In this document: piece by piece, positions 1-6,334 of the stretch
Layout: the number at the start of each line of letters is the position of its first letter
Numbering within the stretch: the stretch's first letter is position 1
Assembly: GCA_003241215.1 (NCBI GenBank)
Contig: QFOL01000209.1
Coordinates: 1-7,032, forward strand
Source: Agrobacterium fabrum
GTDB lineage: Bacteria > Pseudomonadota > Alphaproteobacteria > Rhizobiales > Rhizobiaceae
Length of the DNA stretch: 7,032 nucleotides
Direction: 5' to 3'
Program-made: the position numbers and the translations under genes
Notes under the pieces: model-generated
Told to the model about the DNA's origin: nothing
Database searches by the model: none
The model's input: only the letters and a program-made list of their open reading frames with translations

Positions 1-72
1 AAATGTGCAGATTCAATCATCGGTGTCCCGGGAACCGGCAATCTGCCAGAGATGCACACGCAAGGCTAGAAG

Positions 73-609
73 ATGCGTTTTTCCTTTCTCCCCACCGTCA
101 TTTTGATGATGCCCATTCTCGAAATTGCCGGCTTCATCATCGTCGGCAAGGCAATCGGCCTGTGGCTGACTCTGGCGCTTGTTCTTTTCACGTCGTTCCT
201 GGGTTTGCTCATCCTGCGTCTCGGCGGCATCGGCATGGTGAGAAATCTTCAGAACGCCGGACGCACCGGAGCACAGCCGGCCGATGAGCTCGTTAATGGC
301 GCCATGCGTGTTGTTGCCGGGTTGCTGCTTATCATTCCGGGTTTCATCACCGATATCATCGGTCTCCTGCTTCTTTCCCCGGCCATTCGCCGGTTTTTCT
401 GGAAGGCCTTCGGACCACGCATCATCGTGGCGGGTTCATTCAGACAATCCGGACCCCAGTCCTCCGGTTATTCCGGGTTCCGCAATGGTCCGGGAACCTC
501 GGGCAATTCCAAGGTGGTGGATCTGGACGAAGAGGAATTTCACCGTGAGGGCCCGAACGAGTCTCCCTGGTCGCACAAGCCGGACGATCGCGACCTGCCC
601 AAACCCTGA
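73..609 (+). CDS. fxsA: FxsA family cytoplasmic membrane protein
   Basis: Encodes 178 residues resembling FxsA, an inner-membrane protein named in E. coli because its overproduction relieves exclusion of phage T7 by the F plasmid; its normal cellular role is not established. Two hydrophobic segments at about residues 5-28 and 31-50 are followed by a short polar stretch and a third hydrophobic region at about 80-103. That third region carries the family signature PGFITD (residues 89-94), followed by a leucine-rich helix and SPAIRRF. The tail from about residue 120 is polar and rich in Gly, Ser and acidic residues; it is probably disordered and cytoplasmic, and such tails vary between species. 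The start is the ATG after a modest AAGG ribosome-binding sequence at 62-65. secB follows 99 nt downstream on the same strand. The family call is firm from the motif; the physiological role is unknown. Confidence 0.9.
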   Translation: MRFSFLPTVILMMPILEIAGFIIVGKAIGLWLTLALVLFTSFLGLLILRLGGIGMVRNLQNAGRTGAQPADELVNGAMRVVAGLLLIIPGFITDIIGLLLLSPAIRRFFWKAFGPRIIVAGSFRQSGPQSSGYSGFRNGPGTSGNSKVVDLDEEEFHREGPNESPWSHKPDDRDLPKP

Positions 610-708
610 CCGGCGGAATGGATGGTGACGAGCCTATCACGAAGGGTTGTAAGCCCCCGGTCGAAATGATAGACCGCCTTCCACGAATTCACGCCGCGAG
701 GAAACGTA

Positions 709-1191
709 ATGACCGCTGAAAATGGCGCACAGGGCGCAGTTAGCCCTTCTCTCAACATTCTTGCCCAGTACATCAAGGATCTCTCCTTCGAAAACCCGGG
801 CGCGCCTCGTTCGCTTCAGGCCCGTGACAATGCGCCGTCGATCAACATCAATGTCAACGTCAATGCCAACCCGATCTCGGGCTCGGATTTCGATGTTGTC
901 CTGACGCTGAACGCGGAAGCCAAGGATGGCGAAAAAGTCCTGTTCGCTGCCGAGCTGGTTTATGGCGGCGTGTTCCGCATTGCCGGCTTCCCGCAGGAAC
1001 ATATGCTGCCGGTCCTGTTCATCGAGTGCCCGCGCCTGCTTTTCCCCTTCGCCCGCCAGATCATCGCCGACGTCACCCGCAATGGCGGCTTCCCGCCGTT
1101 GATGATCGACCCGATCGATTTCGCGCAGATGTTCGCACAGCGCGTTGCCGAGGAACAGGCGAAGGCCCAGGTTCAGGCCGTACCGAACTAA
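709..1191 (+). CDS. secB: Protein-export chaperone SecB
   Basis: Encodes 160 residues of SecB, the homotetrameric cytoplasmic chaperone that keeps precursor proteins unfolded and hands them to SecA at the SecYEG translocon. Recognisable stretches are [18 protein letters not shown] (about residues 13-30), which forms the first strand region, the block [13 protein letters not shown] (about 82-94), and the helical block [25 protein letters not shown] (about 105-129) with LMIDPIDF after it. The C-terminal tail is rich in Ala, Gln and Glu, as in alphaproteobacterial SecB. Length is normal for the family. The ATG is preceded by a good Shine-Dalgarno sequence, GAGGA at 698-702, six bases upstream. 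It follows fxsA on the same strand and ends just before a strong inverted repeat, so transcription probably stops there. I see no convincing promoter in the 99-nt gap before it, so it may be read partly from upstream. Confidence 0.97.
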   Translation: MTAENGAQGAVSPSLNILAQYIKDLSFENPGAPRSLQARDNAPSININVNVNANPISGSDFDVVLTLNAEAKDGEKVLFAAELVYGGVFRIAGFPQEHMLPVLFIECPRLLFPFARQIIADVTRNGGFPPLMIDPIDFAQMFAQRVAEEQAKAQVQAVPN

Positions 1192-1205
1192 GCGGAAATC
1201 ACCGC

Positions 1206-1224
1206 TTTTTATCCCAGATAAAAA
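1206..1224. repeat. AT-rich hairpin beside the secB terminator
   Basis: TTTTTATC (1206-1213), loop CCA and GATAAAAA (1217-1224) form a perfect 8-bp stem with a 3-nt loop. Its right arm shares four A residues with the left arm of the larger terminator hairpin at 1221-1249, so both full stems cannot form at once. On the minus strand this sequence lies directly after the big hairpin and provides TTTTTATC, which could serve as the U-tract for transcripts arriving from dnaQ. Seen directly; the role is inferred. Confidence 0.5.
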
Positions 1225-1249
1225 ACCCGGGTTCATCGCCCGGGTTTTT
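1221..1249. terminator. Bidirectional intrinsic terminator between secB and dnaQ
   Basis: AAAAACCCGGG (1221-1231), loop TTCATCG and CCCGGGTTTTT (1239-1249) make a perfect 11-bp inverted repeat with a six-pair GC core flanked by A and T runs on the two sides. This is the classic form of a rho-independent terminator that works in both directions. It sits 29 nt after the secB stop and 36 nt before the dnaQ stop on the opposite strand, exactly where two converging transcription units need one. Confidence 0.9.
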
Positions 1250-1285
1250 CTTTATCCGCATATGCCATTTCGTCGTTGGCTGATG

Positions 1286-1984
1286 TCAATTCTGGTAGCG
1301 GTTCCAGATCGCCTTGTTGCCCATGCCAAGAACGAGTTTTCCATGAGCCGCGACCGTTTCTGCATCCAGTCTTGAGGGCAAGGCTGTCGGCCGTTGCAGC
1401 GGCTCAAGCAGCGTGTCTTCCTCGATGACGACAGTTTCCTGCTTGGCGGCTGATCCAAAGCCGAGCGCCGTCTGACGCCCGCCAATCATTTCAATATAGA
1501 CCTCGGCAAGCAGTTCAGAGTCGAGAAGCGCGCCGTGCTTGGTGCGGTGGGAATTGTCGATACCGTAACGACGGCAAAGCGCATCCAGTGAATTCGGCCC
1601 CATAGGATGCTTGCGACGGGCAAGCGAAAGCGTATCCGTCACCAGATCGGCAGCGACGGGCTCAATACCGAGGCGGGCGAATTCCGCATTGATGAAGCCC
1701 ATGTCGAATGTCGCATTATGCGCTACCCAGCGCGCGCCATCGAAGAAATCACGAATCTGGTCCACGACCTCAGCAAATTTCGGTTTGTCTTTCAGAAACT
1801 CGTCGGTGATGCCATGAACGGCAAGCGCATCGGGGTGAACCTTGCGATCTTCCGGGCTGATGTAGAGATGCAGCGTGCGGCCGGTGGGAAAGTGGTTGAT
1901 CAGCTCGATACCGCCAATTTCGATGACGCGGTCAAGCTTTGATTCAAGGCCGGTGGTTTCCGTATCGAAAATGATCTCACGCAT
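1286..1984 (-). CDS. dnaQ: DNA polymerase III epsilon subunit (3'-5' proofreading exonuclease)
   Basis: Encodes 232 residues of the DnaQ proofreading exonuclease, which removes misincorporated nucleotides as part of the Pol III core with the alpha subunit. The DEDDh active site is complete: FDTETTG gives D7 and E9 (ExoI), HNATFDMGF gives D94 (ExoII), and HGALLDSELL gives H150 and D155 (ExoIII). The region after about residue 170 contains polar, acidic and proline stretches, fitting the flexible linker and C-terminal segment that binds alpha. Length is close to the usual size of about 230-245. The ATG is preceded by GGAGAG at 1989-1994 (minus strand) and overlaps the end of coaE by 8 nt, so it is probably translationally coupled. 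It is the last gene of the block running outward from the origin and ends just before the bidirectional terminator. Confidence 0.96.
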   Translation of the reverse strand: MREIIFDTETTGLESKLDRVIEIGGIELINHFPTGRTLHLYISPEDRKVHPDALAVHGITDEFLKDKPKFAEVVDQIRDFFDGARWVAHNATFDMGFINAEFARLGIEPVAADLVTDTLSLARRKHPMGPNSLDALCRRYGIDNSHRTKHGALLDSELLAEVYIEMIGGRQTALGFGSAAKQETVVIEEDTLLEPLQRPTALPSRLDAETVAAHGKLVLGMGNKAIWNRYQN

Positions 1985-2585
1985 TCGTCTCTCCGCGGCG
2001 CGACTGATCGGCCAATCCCTGCAAAATCTCTCTTACCTGATCCCGTGCCGCTTCGACACCATTTCCGGAGTCGACGATAAAATCGGCACGCCGGCGTTTC
2101 TCCGCATCGGGCATCTGCCGGGCGAGGATCATCTCGAATTTTTCTTCGGTCATGCCGGGGCGCGACAAAACCCGCTCACGCTGAATCTCCGGCGCGCAAC
2201 TCACCACCACGACCTTATCGACACGGCTTTCCGCCCCGGTTTCGAACAGCAGGGGAATATCGAGGAGAGCGAATTGCCGATCCTCTTTCCTTGCCGCTGC
2301 CAGAAAGGCTTCCTGCCTTTTGCGCACCAGCGGGTGCACAATCTCCTCTAGCTTGCCAAAATTAGCCGGATTCTCCCGCAAAACTTCGCCAAGTTTCTGC
2401 CTGTCCACTACACCGGAAACGGTGGTGCCCGGAAAAGCTGCTTCAATCAGCGGAACGGCTTCCGCGCGATAAAGCCCGTGCACGACCTCATCCGAATCGA
2501 GAACCGGAACCCCTTCCCCCGCAAACAGCTTGGCGGTCGTCGTTTTTCCCATTCCAATCGAGCCGGTGAGACCGATGACAATCAT
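1977..2585 (-). CDS. coaE: Dephospho-CoA kinase
   Basis: Encodes 202 residues of CoaE, which phosphorylates the 3'-hydroxyl of the ribose of dephospho-CoA with ATP, the last step of coenzyme A synthesis, in the cytoplasm. The P-loop GSIGMGKT lies at residues 8-15 and is followed by LDSDEVVH (about 29-36), carrying the conserved Asp of the substrate site. LLDIPLLFETG and the C-terminal RQMPDAEKRRRADFIVDSGNG are also typical. I chose the ATG whose first base is 2585, not the TTG one codon earlier at 2588: it is preceded by GGAG at 2594-2597 (minus strand) with an 8-nt spacer, and it forms a TGATG junction with the aroE stop, a common coupling arrangement. The 3' end overlaps dnaQ by 8 nt. Confidence 0.96.
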   Translation of the reverse strand: MIVIGLTGSIGMGKTTTAKLFAGEGVPVLDSDEVVHGLYRAEAVPLIEAAFPGTTVSGVVDRQKLGEVLRENPANFGKLEEIVHPLVRKRQEAFLAAARKEDRQFALLDIPLLFETGAESRVDKVVVVSCAPEIQRERVLSRPGMTEEKFEMILARQMPDAEKRRRADFIVDSGNGVEAARDQVREILQGLADQSRRGETNA

Positions 2586-3445
2586 CAATGTTTCTCCATG
2601 TCTGTGATGATGAGAGAACGCAGGGTTTCATCAACCTCAGGCATTTTGCCGAACCACCGGCTGAAACCGGGTTTTGCCTGATGAAGCAGCATGCCCAGTC
2701 CGTCGACCGTTGCGATGCCCTGCTCCTCCGCCATCTTCAGGATCGGGGTCTTTAAAGGCACATAGACGATATCGGTCACGACCGCCTGGGCGGCCAACGG
2801 CGAAAAATCGAGATGCGGCGCTTCCGTTCCATCCATGCCGAGCGATGTCGTATTCACGAAAAGCCCGGCGCCCTGCATGACCTCATGAAGCGCTGCCTGG
2901 GGGTTGGAAAAGACCCGTGGCCCAAAACGGTCGGCCAGTTCGCGCGCACGTTCGACGGTACGATTGAGGACGTGGATCTCGGCAATACCGCGATCACGCA
3001 GGGACTGAATGACTGACCGGCTTGCGCCACCGGCACCCAGAACCACTGCCCGCTCAGTCTTGTCCCAGCCCGGATGTCGCTCATCGAGATTGGAGACAAA
3101 ACCATAACCATCCGTATTGGTAGCGTGAAGTTCGCCCCCCTCTACCCACACAGTGTTGGCGGCGCCGAGTTCTTCCGCCAGGGCATCGGGCCTGTCCGCC
3201 AGCCGATAAGCGGCTTCCTTATGGGGGATGGTGACATTGCCGCCGACGGGCGTGCCCGGCTTGCCCTGCTTCAGCACTGCGATGAAATTCGTGAAATCAT
3301 CCGGAGAGACTTCAACAGCTTTATAGGAACCGGCAATGCCGAATTTCTTCAACCAGTAAGAATGGATGATCGGTGATCGCGAATGCTTGATCGGGTAACC
3401 TACAACGAAGGCGTTTATGGTTAATGTTTCACGTGAATCAGCCAT
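2585..3445 (-). CDS. aroE: Shikimate dehydrogenase (NADP+)
   Basis: Encodes 286 residues of AroE, which reduces 3-dehydroshikimate to shikimate with NADPH in the chorismate pathway. The shikimate-binding HSRSP motif is at residues 21-25, and VTIPHK places the catalytic Lys at 76. GAANTV (94-99) and NTDGYG (110-115) supply the paired Asp (D112). The nucleotide-binding loop GAGGASR is at 137-143 and is followed by NRT (161-163), the pattern that favours NADPH. The reading frame is open further upstream, but homology begins near this ATG; an ATG three codons earlier (3454) is also possible. The chosen start overlaps the maf stop by 8 nt and has no strong Shine-Dalgarno sequence, suggesting coupling. 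Codons 2-7, encoding A-DSRET, also spell a near-perfect parS site (separate entry), so this start region is probably constrained by more than protein function. Confidence 0.95.
   Translation of the reverse strand: MADSRETLTINAFVVGYPIKHSRSPIIHSYWLKKFGIAGSYKAVEVSPDDFTNFIAVLKQGKPGTPVGGNVTIPHKEAAYRLADRPDALAEELGAANTVWVEGGELHATNTDGYGFVSNLDERHPGWDKTERAVVLGAGGASRSVIQSLRDRGIAEIHVLNRTVERARELADRFGPRVFSNPQAALHEVMQGAGLFVNTTSLGMDGTEAPHLDFSPLAAQAVVTDIVYVPLKTPILKMAEEQGIATVDGLGMLLHQAKPGFSRWFGKMPEVDETLRSLIITDMEKH
3425..3440. other. parS: parS-like ParB binding site within the maf/aroE overlap
   Basis: The + strand reads TGTTTCACGTGAATCA, which differs from the widely conserved palindromic parS consensus TGTTTCACGTGAAACA at one position of 16. 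ParB (Spo0J) loads on such sites and, with ParA, segregates the chromosome origin; bacterial parS sites are usually within a few to tens of kb of oriC. Here the site is about 1.5 kb from the putative origin. On the minus strand its first three bases are the TGA stop of maf, and the rest covers aroE codons for D-S-R-E-T. It is the only CACGTG core I found in the window. The match is seen directly; binding by ParB is inferred. Confidence 0.82.
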
Positions 3446-4037
3446 CGATGACATCCATGTCGCGCAGTTTCGATAAAAGCGGCAGAAGCGGCAGGCCAAG
3501 AATGGTGAAATAATCGCCCTCGATCGAGGTGAATAGCTGGATTCCCTCTCCCTCAAGCTGGTAGGCGCCGACACTGCTCAAGGCCTTTTCCCCCACCCGG
3601 TGCAGGTGACGGGAAACGAATTCTGCGCTCAAAGTGCGAACGGCCAGCTCGGCGCTGGAAACGATCTGCCACAGTACCTCGCCATGTTGAACGAGAACGG
3701 CAGCGCTGTTCAGGCGATGAACCTTGCCGGACAATGACAGCAGATGCGCCTCGGCCTCCACCATGGTTTTCGGCTTGTGGTAGACGCGGGCGCCAAGCGC
3801 CATCGTCTGGTCGCAGCCGAGAACCAGTGCTTCCGGATAAAGCGCGCTGACGGCAAGAGCCTTGGCCTTGGCTAATTCCAGCGCAACCTCTTCCGGGCTG
3901 GCGCCATCTCGCTCCAGCCGCTCATCGAGTGCGCGCTCGTCAATATCCGCCGGGATTGCTGAAAATGTCAGCCCCGCATTGCGCATCAGCATCTGGCGGG
4001 ATGCGCTGGACGAGGCAAGGATCAACTCTTGTTTCAT
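3438..4037 (-). CDS. Maf-like nucleoside triphosphate pyrophosphatase
   Basis: Encodes 199 residues of the Maf/HAM1 fold, enzymes that hydrolyse non-canonical or modified nucleotides to monophosphate and pyrophosphate. The N-terminal [12 protein letters not shown] (residues 7-18) carries the family S-x-S-x-x-R signature; DIDE (31-34), the KAKA helix (57-60) and GCDQ (74-77) with probable catalytic base D76 follow. HKPKTMVEA and the C-terminal [27 protein letters not shown] region are typical. Characterised members divide into a dTTP/UTP type with a GADT-like motif and an m7GTP type (E. coli YceF) with GSDQ; the Gln after the Asp favours the YceF type, a tentative inference. The frame is open upstream, but homology starts at the chosen ATG, preceded by GGAGAG at 4048-4053 (minus strand). 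It follows the DUF299 gene by 32 nt and overlaps aroE by 8 nt. Confidence 0.93.
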   Translation of the reverse strand: MKQELILASSSASRQMLMRNAGLTFSAIPADIDERALDERLERDGASPEEVALELAKAKALAVSALYPEALVLGCDQTMALGARVYHKPKTMVEAEAHLLSLSGKVHRLNSAAVLVQHGEVLWQIVSSAELAVRTLSAEFVSRHLHRVGEKALSSVGAYQLEGEGIQLFTSIEGDYFTILGLPLLPLLSKLRDMDVIDG

Positions 4038-4069
4038 CGACTGTCTGCTCTCCGAATGTGCGATCCGGA

Positions 4070-4891
4070 TTATCGCGTCCTCGGACGAAGGGCAAGGATA
4101 GCGGCGGCCGTTTCCTCGATGGAACGACGGGTGACATCGATCAGCGGCCAATTATTGCGGGCGCAGAGCGCGCGCGCATATTTCAACTCTTCCATGATGG
4201 TGGCACGATCCGTGTACCGGCCGCTGTCGAATCCGCCCGTTGCGCCCAGCTCGCGGTTTTCGCGTACCTGGGATATGCGATCCGATGTCGCGACAAGACC
4301 GACGATCAGCGGCCGGGTAGCGGCATAGAGACTATCGGGCAAAGGCACATTGGGAACGACCGGTATGTTGGCGGTCTTTATGCCTCTATTCGCGAGATAG
4401 ATGCTGGTCGGCGTTTTCGATGTGCGACTGATGCCGACAATGACGATGTCCGCCTCGTCGTAGTTCTCCGGCATCTGCCCGTCATCGTGGTCCATGGCGA
4501 AATTAAGCGCCTCGATGCGGGCGAAATAATCCGCATTCAAGGCGTGCTGCGCCCCTACCCGCCGTCTGGATGGCGCGCCGAGATAAGTCTGGAAAATGCC
4601 GATGATCGGTTCAAGCACATTGACGCAGGGCACCCCGATCGCATGGCAGCGCAGATCGAGGAACTCGGCCAGCTGCTGGTCGACAATCGTATAAAGGACG
4701 ATGCCCGGTTCCTTGTCGATGAGATCCACCACCTGCGCGAGCTGCTTCTGGTTGCGGATCATCGGATAGACATGTTCCACCGGCATGGAAGCGTGGAACT
4801 GGGCGGAGACGGCACGACCCGCCGACATCAGAGTCTCTCCCGTTGAGTCCGAAATCAGGTGCAGATGGAAGAAGCTTTTTTTGTTCTCCAC
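4070..4891 (-). CDS. Bifunctional pyruvate,phosphate dikinase / PEP synthase regulatory kinase-phosphorylase (DUF299)
   Basis: Encodes 273 residues of the DUF299 family. Characterised members inactivate pyruvate,phosphate dikinase or PEP synthase by ADP-dependent phosphorylation of a threonine near the catalytic histidine, and reactivate it by phosphate-dependent phosphorolysis, controlling pyruvate-to-PEP flux. Visible features are the N-terminal [10 protein letters not shown] (about residues 11-20) and the P-loop-like [18 protein letters not shown] (153-170). Rhizobia carry pyruvate,phosphate dikinase, so that is the likelier target, but the sequence alone does not decide. I start at the GTG at 4891: it has GCGGGAG (GGGAG at 4901-4905, minus strand) nine bases upstream, and homology begins with V/M-ENKK. 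The longer ATG frame starting at 5002 adds 37 Arg-rich residues that do not look conserved and would run through two DnaA-box candidates. It is the first gene leftward from the origin and probably heads the operon to dnaQ. Confidence 0.92.
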   Translation of the reverse strand: MENKKSFFHLHLISDSTGETLMSAGRAVSAQFHASMPVEHVYPMIRNQKQLAQVVDLIDKEPGIVLYTIVDQQLAEFLDLRCHAIGVPCVNVLEPIIGIFQTYLGAPSRRRVGAQHALNADYFARIEALNFAMDHDDGQMPENYDEADIVIVGISRTSKTPTSIYLANRGIKTANIPVVPNVPLPDSLYAATRPLIVGLVATSDRISQVRENRELGATGGFDSGRYTDRATIMEELKYARALCARNNWPLIDVTRRSIEETAAAILALRPRTR

Positions 4892-4907
4892 GCTGTTTTT
4901 CTCCCGC

Positions 4908-4916
4908 TGTTGATAA
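4908..4916 (-). promoter_or_regulatory. Near-consensus DnaA box
   Basis: TGTTGATAA on the + strand reads TTATCAACA on the minus strand, eight of nine positions matching TTATCCACA. It lies just upstream of the ribosome-binding site of the DUF299 gene, so DnaA bound here could also affect that gene. Moderate confidence because one-mismatch boxes occur by chance. Confidence 0.5.
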
Positions 4917-4958
4917 ACCGGGACAAATCTCCGAATTGTCCTGCGGGCCGAACCGCGA

Positions 4959-4967
4959 CGTGAATAA
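4959..4967 (-). promoter_or_regulatory. Weak DnaA box candidate
   Basis: CGTGAATAA on the + strand reads TTATTCACG on the minus strand. It matches the degenerate consensus TTWTNCACA at eight of nine positions but the strict consensus at only seven. It is 8 nt from the next box, in opposite orientation, which raises its credibility slightly. Confidence 0.35.
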
Positions 4968-4975
4968 GGTGGTCT

Positions 4976-4984
4976 TTTTCCACA
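4976..4984 (+). promoter_or_regulatory. DnaA box fitting the degenerate consensus
   Basis: TTTTCCACA fits TTWTNCACA at every position and TTATCCACA at eight of nine. It lies in the putative origin, in the same orientation as the perfect box 89 nt downstream. Confidence 0.6.
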
Positions 4985-5064
4985 ATCCGCAAGTGGCTTC
5001 AATCGTCTCCGACGTGCCTGTGAATTGTTGGAAGAATGTGAAACTGTTCAAAATTTTCCCCAGA

Positions 5065-5073
5065 TTATCCACA
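5065..5073 (+). promoter_or_regulatory. Perfect DnaA box
   Basis: TTATCCACA, identical to the high-affinity DnaA consensus. It is immediately preceded by TTTTCCCCA (5054-5062), a weaker box-like 9-mer in the same orientation, 11 bp apart start to start, about one helical turn. The first AT-rich stretch begins about 28 nt downstream, the usual relation of a strong box to an unwinding element. Confidence 0.8.
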
Positions 5074-5100
5074 GCCACCTGGTTTTTCCGTATCACCGTA

Positions 5101-5150
5101 AGTATATGAAATTATTTATAAAACTTCTATTTTCCAGATTATCTCAAAAC
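5101..5150. other. AT-rich stretch, candidate DNA unwinding element
   Basis: 40 of 50 bases are A or T, including a run of 10 without G or C at 5111-5120, in a region otherwise flanked by GC-rich coding DNA. It follows the perfect DnaA box on its right. A second stretch at 5241-5290 (41 of 50) abuts hemE; either could be the site of strand opening, or the second may instead be the hemE promoter region. Confidence 0.5.
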
Positions 5151-5240
5151 AGGCTGGCCAATAAGATCCGCAGGCGCACTTAAAACTTTGCGGCTGCGGC
5201 ATTTCGACTGGAATGATTTTAATCCTTGCTACCCACAGAC

Positions 5241-5290
5241 TCTAAGAAATAGAAAATCTTTTAAATCTCTTTGATTTTATTTTTTAGAAG
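5241..5290. other. Second AT-rich stretch, unwinding element or hemE promoter region
   Basis: 41 of 50 bases are A or T, ending 9 nt before the hemE start codon. The hemE leader has only AGAAG at 5286-5290 as a weak ribosome-binding match. I could not identify unambiguous -35 and -10 boxes. Confidence 0.4.
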
Positions 5291-5299
5291 CTGGGTGCC

Positions 5300-6334
5300 A
5301 TGAGCGAACGCAAGGTTATGACGGTGTTGAACGGGCAGACGGTCACACCGCCGCCTATATGGCTGATGCGCCAGGCCGGGCGCTATCTTCCCGAGTACAG
5401 GGAAACGCGAAAGAGTGCCGGAAGTTTCCTCGATCTCTGTTATAACCCCGAGCTGGCGACGGAAGTAACACTCCAACCCATTCGCCGGTTCGGGCTGGAC
5501 GCCGCTATTCTGTTTTCCGATATTCTGGTGATACCTGACGCGCTTCACCGCAATGTGTCGTTCAGCGAGGGAAAGGGTCCGGCCATGGACCCGATTGATG
5601 TGAGCGGTATCGAAAAGCTTGATGCGTCGAGCGTCATGGCGCATCTCTCGCCTGTTTTCGAAACGGTTCGGCGTCTACGCACCTCATTACCGGATGAGAC
5701 GACGCTTCTTGGTTTTTGCGGCGCGCCCTGGACTGTTGCGACCTATATGATCGCCGGTCACGGAACGCCGGATCAGGCGCCGGCGCGGCTGTTCGGTTAT
5801 CGGGAGCCGGCGGCCATGGAAAAGCTGCTCGCCTTTCTCGCCGAGGTTTCCGCCGATTATCTGGTGGCGCAGATCGATGCCGGGGCCGATGCCGTGCAAA
5901 TCTTCGACTCCTGGGCCGGCGTGCTGGGCGAAAAGGAATTTGAGGATTATGCAGTAAAGCCGGTGGCGCGCATTATTGCATCGGTGCGGGCCCGCCGGCC
6001 CGGCGCGAAGATTATCGCTTTCGCCAAGGGGGCCGGTTATCTTCTCAAGGATTATCGCCGCAAGACGGGGGCCGATGCCATTGGCCTGGACTGGTCGGTG
6101 CCTTTGAGCTTCGCTGCGGATTTACAGAAGGAAGGTCCGGTGCAGGGTAATCTGGATCCCATGCTGATGGTGGCGGGCGGCAAGGCCTTGCAGGATGGTA
6201 TCGACGCGGTGCTGCAGGCTCTGGGACAGGGTCCGCTGATCTTCAATCTCGGCCATGGCATCACGCCCCAGGCTGATCCGGAGAATGTCACCCGGCTGGT
6301 TCAGAGGGTGCGTGTTGAGGGGGGCGGGGCATGA
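5300..6334 (+). CDS. hemE: Uroporphyrinogen III decarboxylase
   Basis: Encodes 344 residues of HemE, the cytoplasmic cofactor-free enzyme that removes four acetate carboxyls from uroporphyrinogen III to give coproporphyrinogen III in haem synthesis. The active-site signature [18 protein letters not shown] spans residues 17-34. FSDIL (72-76) carries the catalytic Asp (D74, matching D86 of the human enzyme). GFCGAPWT (138-145) with TYMI just after supplies the conserved Tyr149, FDSWAG follows in mid-protein, and NLGHGI (316-321) carries H319, matching human His339. Length is typical. The ATG has a weak ribosome-binding match, AGAAG at 5286-5290; no better start is visible. It is the first gene rightward from the putative origin, is transcribed away from it, and its stop overlaps the hemJ start as ATGA. 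Confidence 0.97.
   Translation: MSERKVMTVLNGQTVTPPPIWLMRQAGRYLPEYRETRKSAGSFLDLCYNPELATEVTLQPIRRFGLDAAILFSDILVIPDALHRNVSFSEGKGPAMDPIDVSGIEKLDASSVMAHLSPVFETVRRLRTSLPDETTLLGFCGAPWTVATYMIAGHGTPDQAPARLFGYREPAAMEKLLAFLAEVSADYLVAQIDAGADAVQIFDSWAGVLGEKEFEDYAVKPVARIIASVRARRPGAKIIAFAKGAGYLLKDYRRKTGADAIGLDWSVPLSFAADLQKEGPVQGNLDPMLMVAGGKALQDGIDAVLQALGQGPLIFNLGHGITPQADPENVTRLVQRVRVEGGGA

Larger units (their letters stand above)
4892..5299. other. oriC: Probable chromosomal replication origin (oriC) between the DUF299 gene and hemE
   Basis: This 408-nt region contains no credible gene. It separates two divergent genes whose pairing marks the origin in Caulobacter and in rhizobial main chromosomes. It contains one perfect DnaA box (5065-5073), one box fitting the degenerate consensus TTWTNCACA (4976-4984), near-consensus boxes at 4908-4916 and 4959-4967, and weaker ones at 5054-5062 and 5229-5237. 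Two AT-rich stretches could serve as unwinding elements: 5101-5150 (40 of 50 bases A or T) and 5241-5290 (41 of 50). Flanking genes are transcribed away on both sides, as expected for the start of two forks. No TTAA-N7-TTAA CtrA site is present. Promoters for both flanking genes must also lie here, but I cannot place them confidently. Confidence 0.88.

Noticed and set aside
641..680. Possible promoter before secB (TTGTAA followed by ATAGAC)
   Set aside because: The -10 match is poor; not distinguishable from chance.
1252..1260. TTATCCGCA, a one-mismatch DnaA box after the secB terminator
   Set aside because: Isolated and far from the origin gap; single one-mismatch 9-mers are common.
3417..3424. 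TTAACCAT (minus strand) beside the parS-like site, resembling a CtrA half-site motif
   Set aside because: An 8-mer inside aroE codons with no second TTAA at the proper spacing; expected by chance at this frequency.
3929..4846. 305-codon open frame on the + strand opposite maf and the DUF299 gene
   Set aside because: Antisense shadow of two well-recognised genes in GC-rich DNA; no recognisable domain and no plausible ribosome-binding site.
4892..5002. N-terminal extension of the DUF299 protein by 37 residues from an upstream ATG
   Set aside because: The GTG at 4891 has a good ribosome-binding site and matches the family start; the extension is Arg-rich and runs through DnaA-box candidates.
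4843..5109. 88-codon open frame on the + strand crossing the origin gap
   Set aside because: No ribosome-binding site or family resemblance, overlaps the start of the DUF299 gene antisense, and its composition follows the origin DNA.
5261..5276. Possible IHF site near hemE (TTGATT with upstream A residues)
   Set aside because: The YAA part of the reverse consensus is not met at the required spacing.
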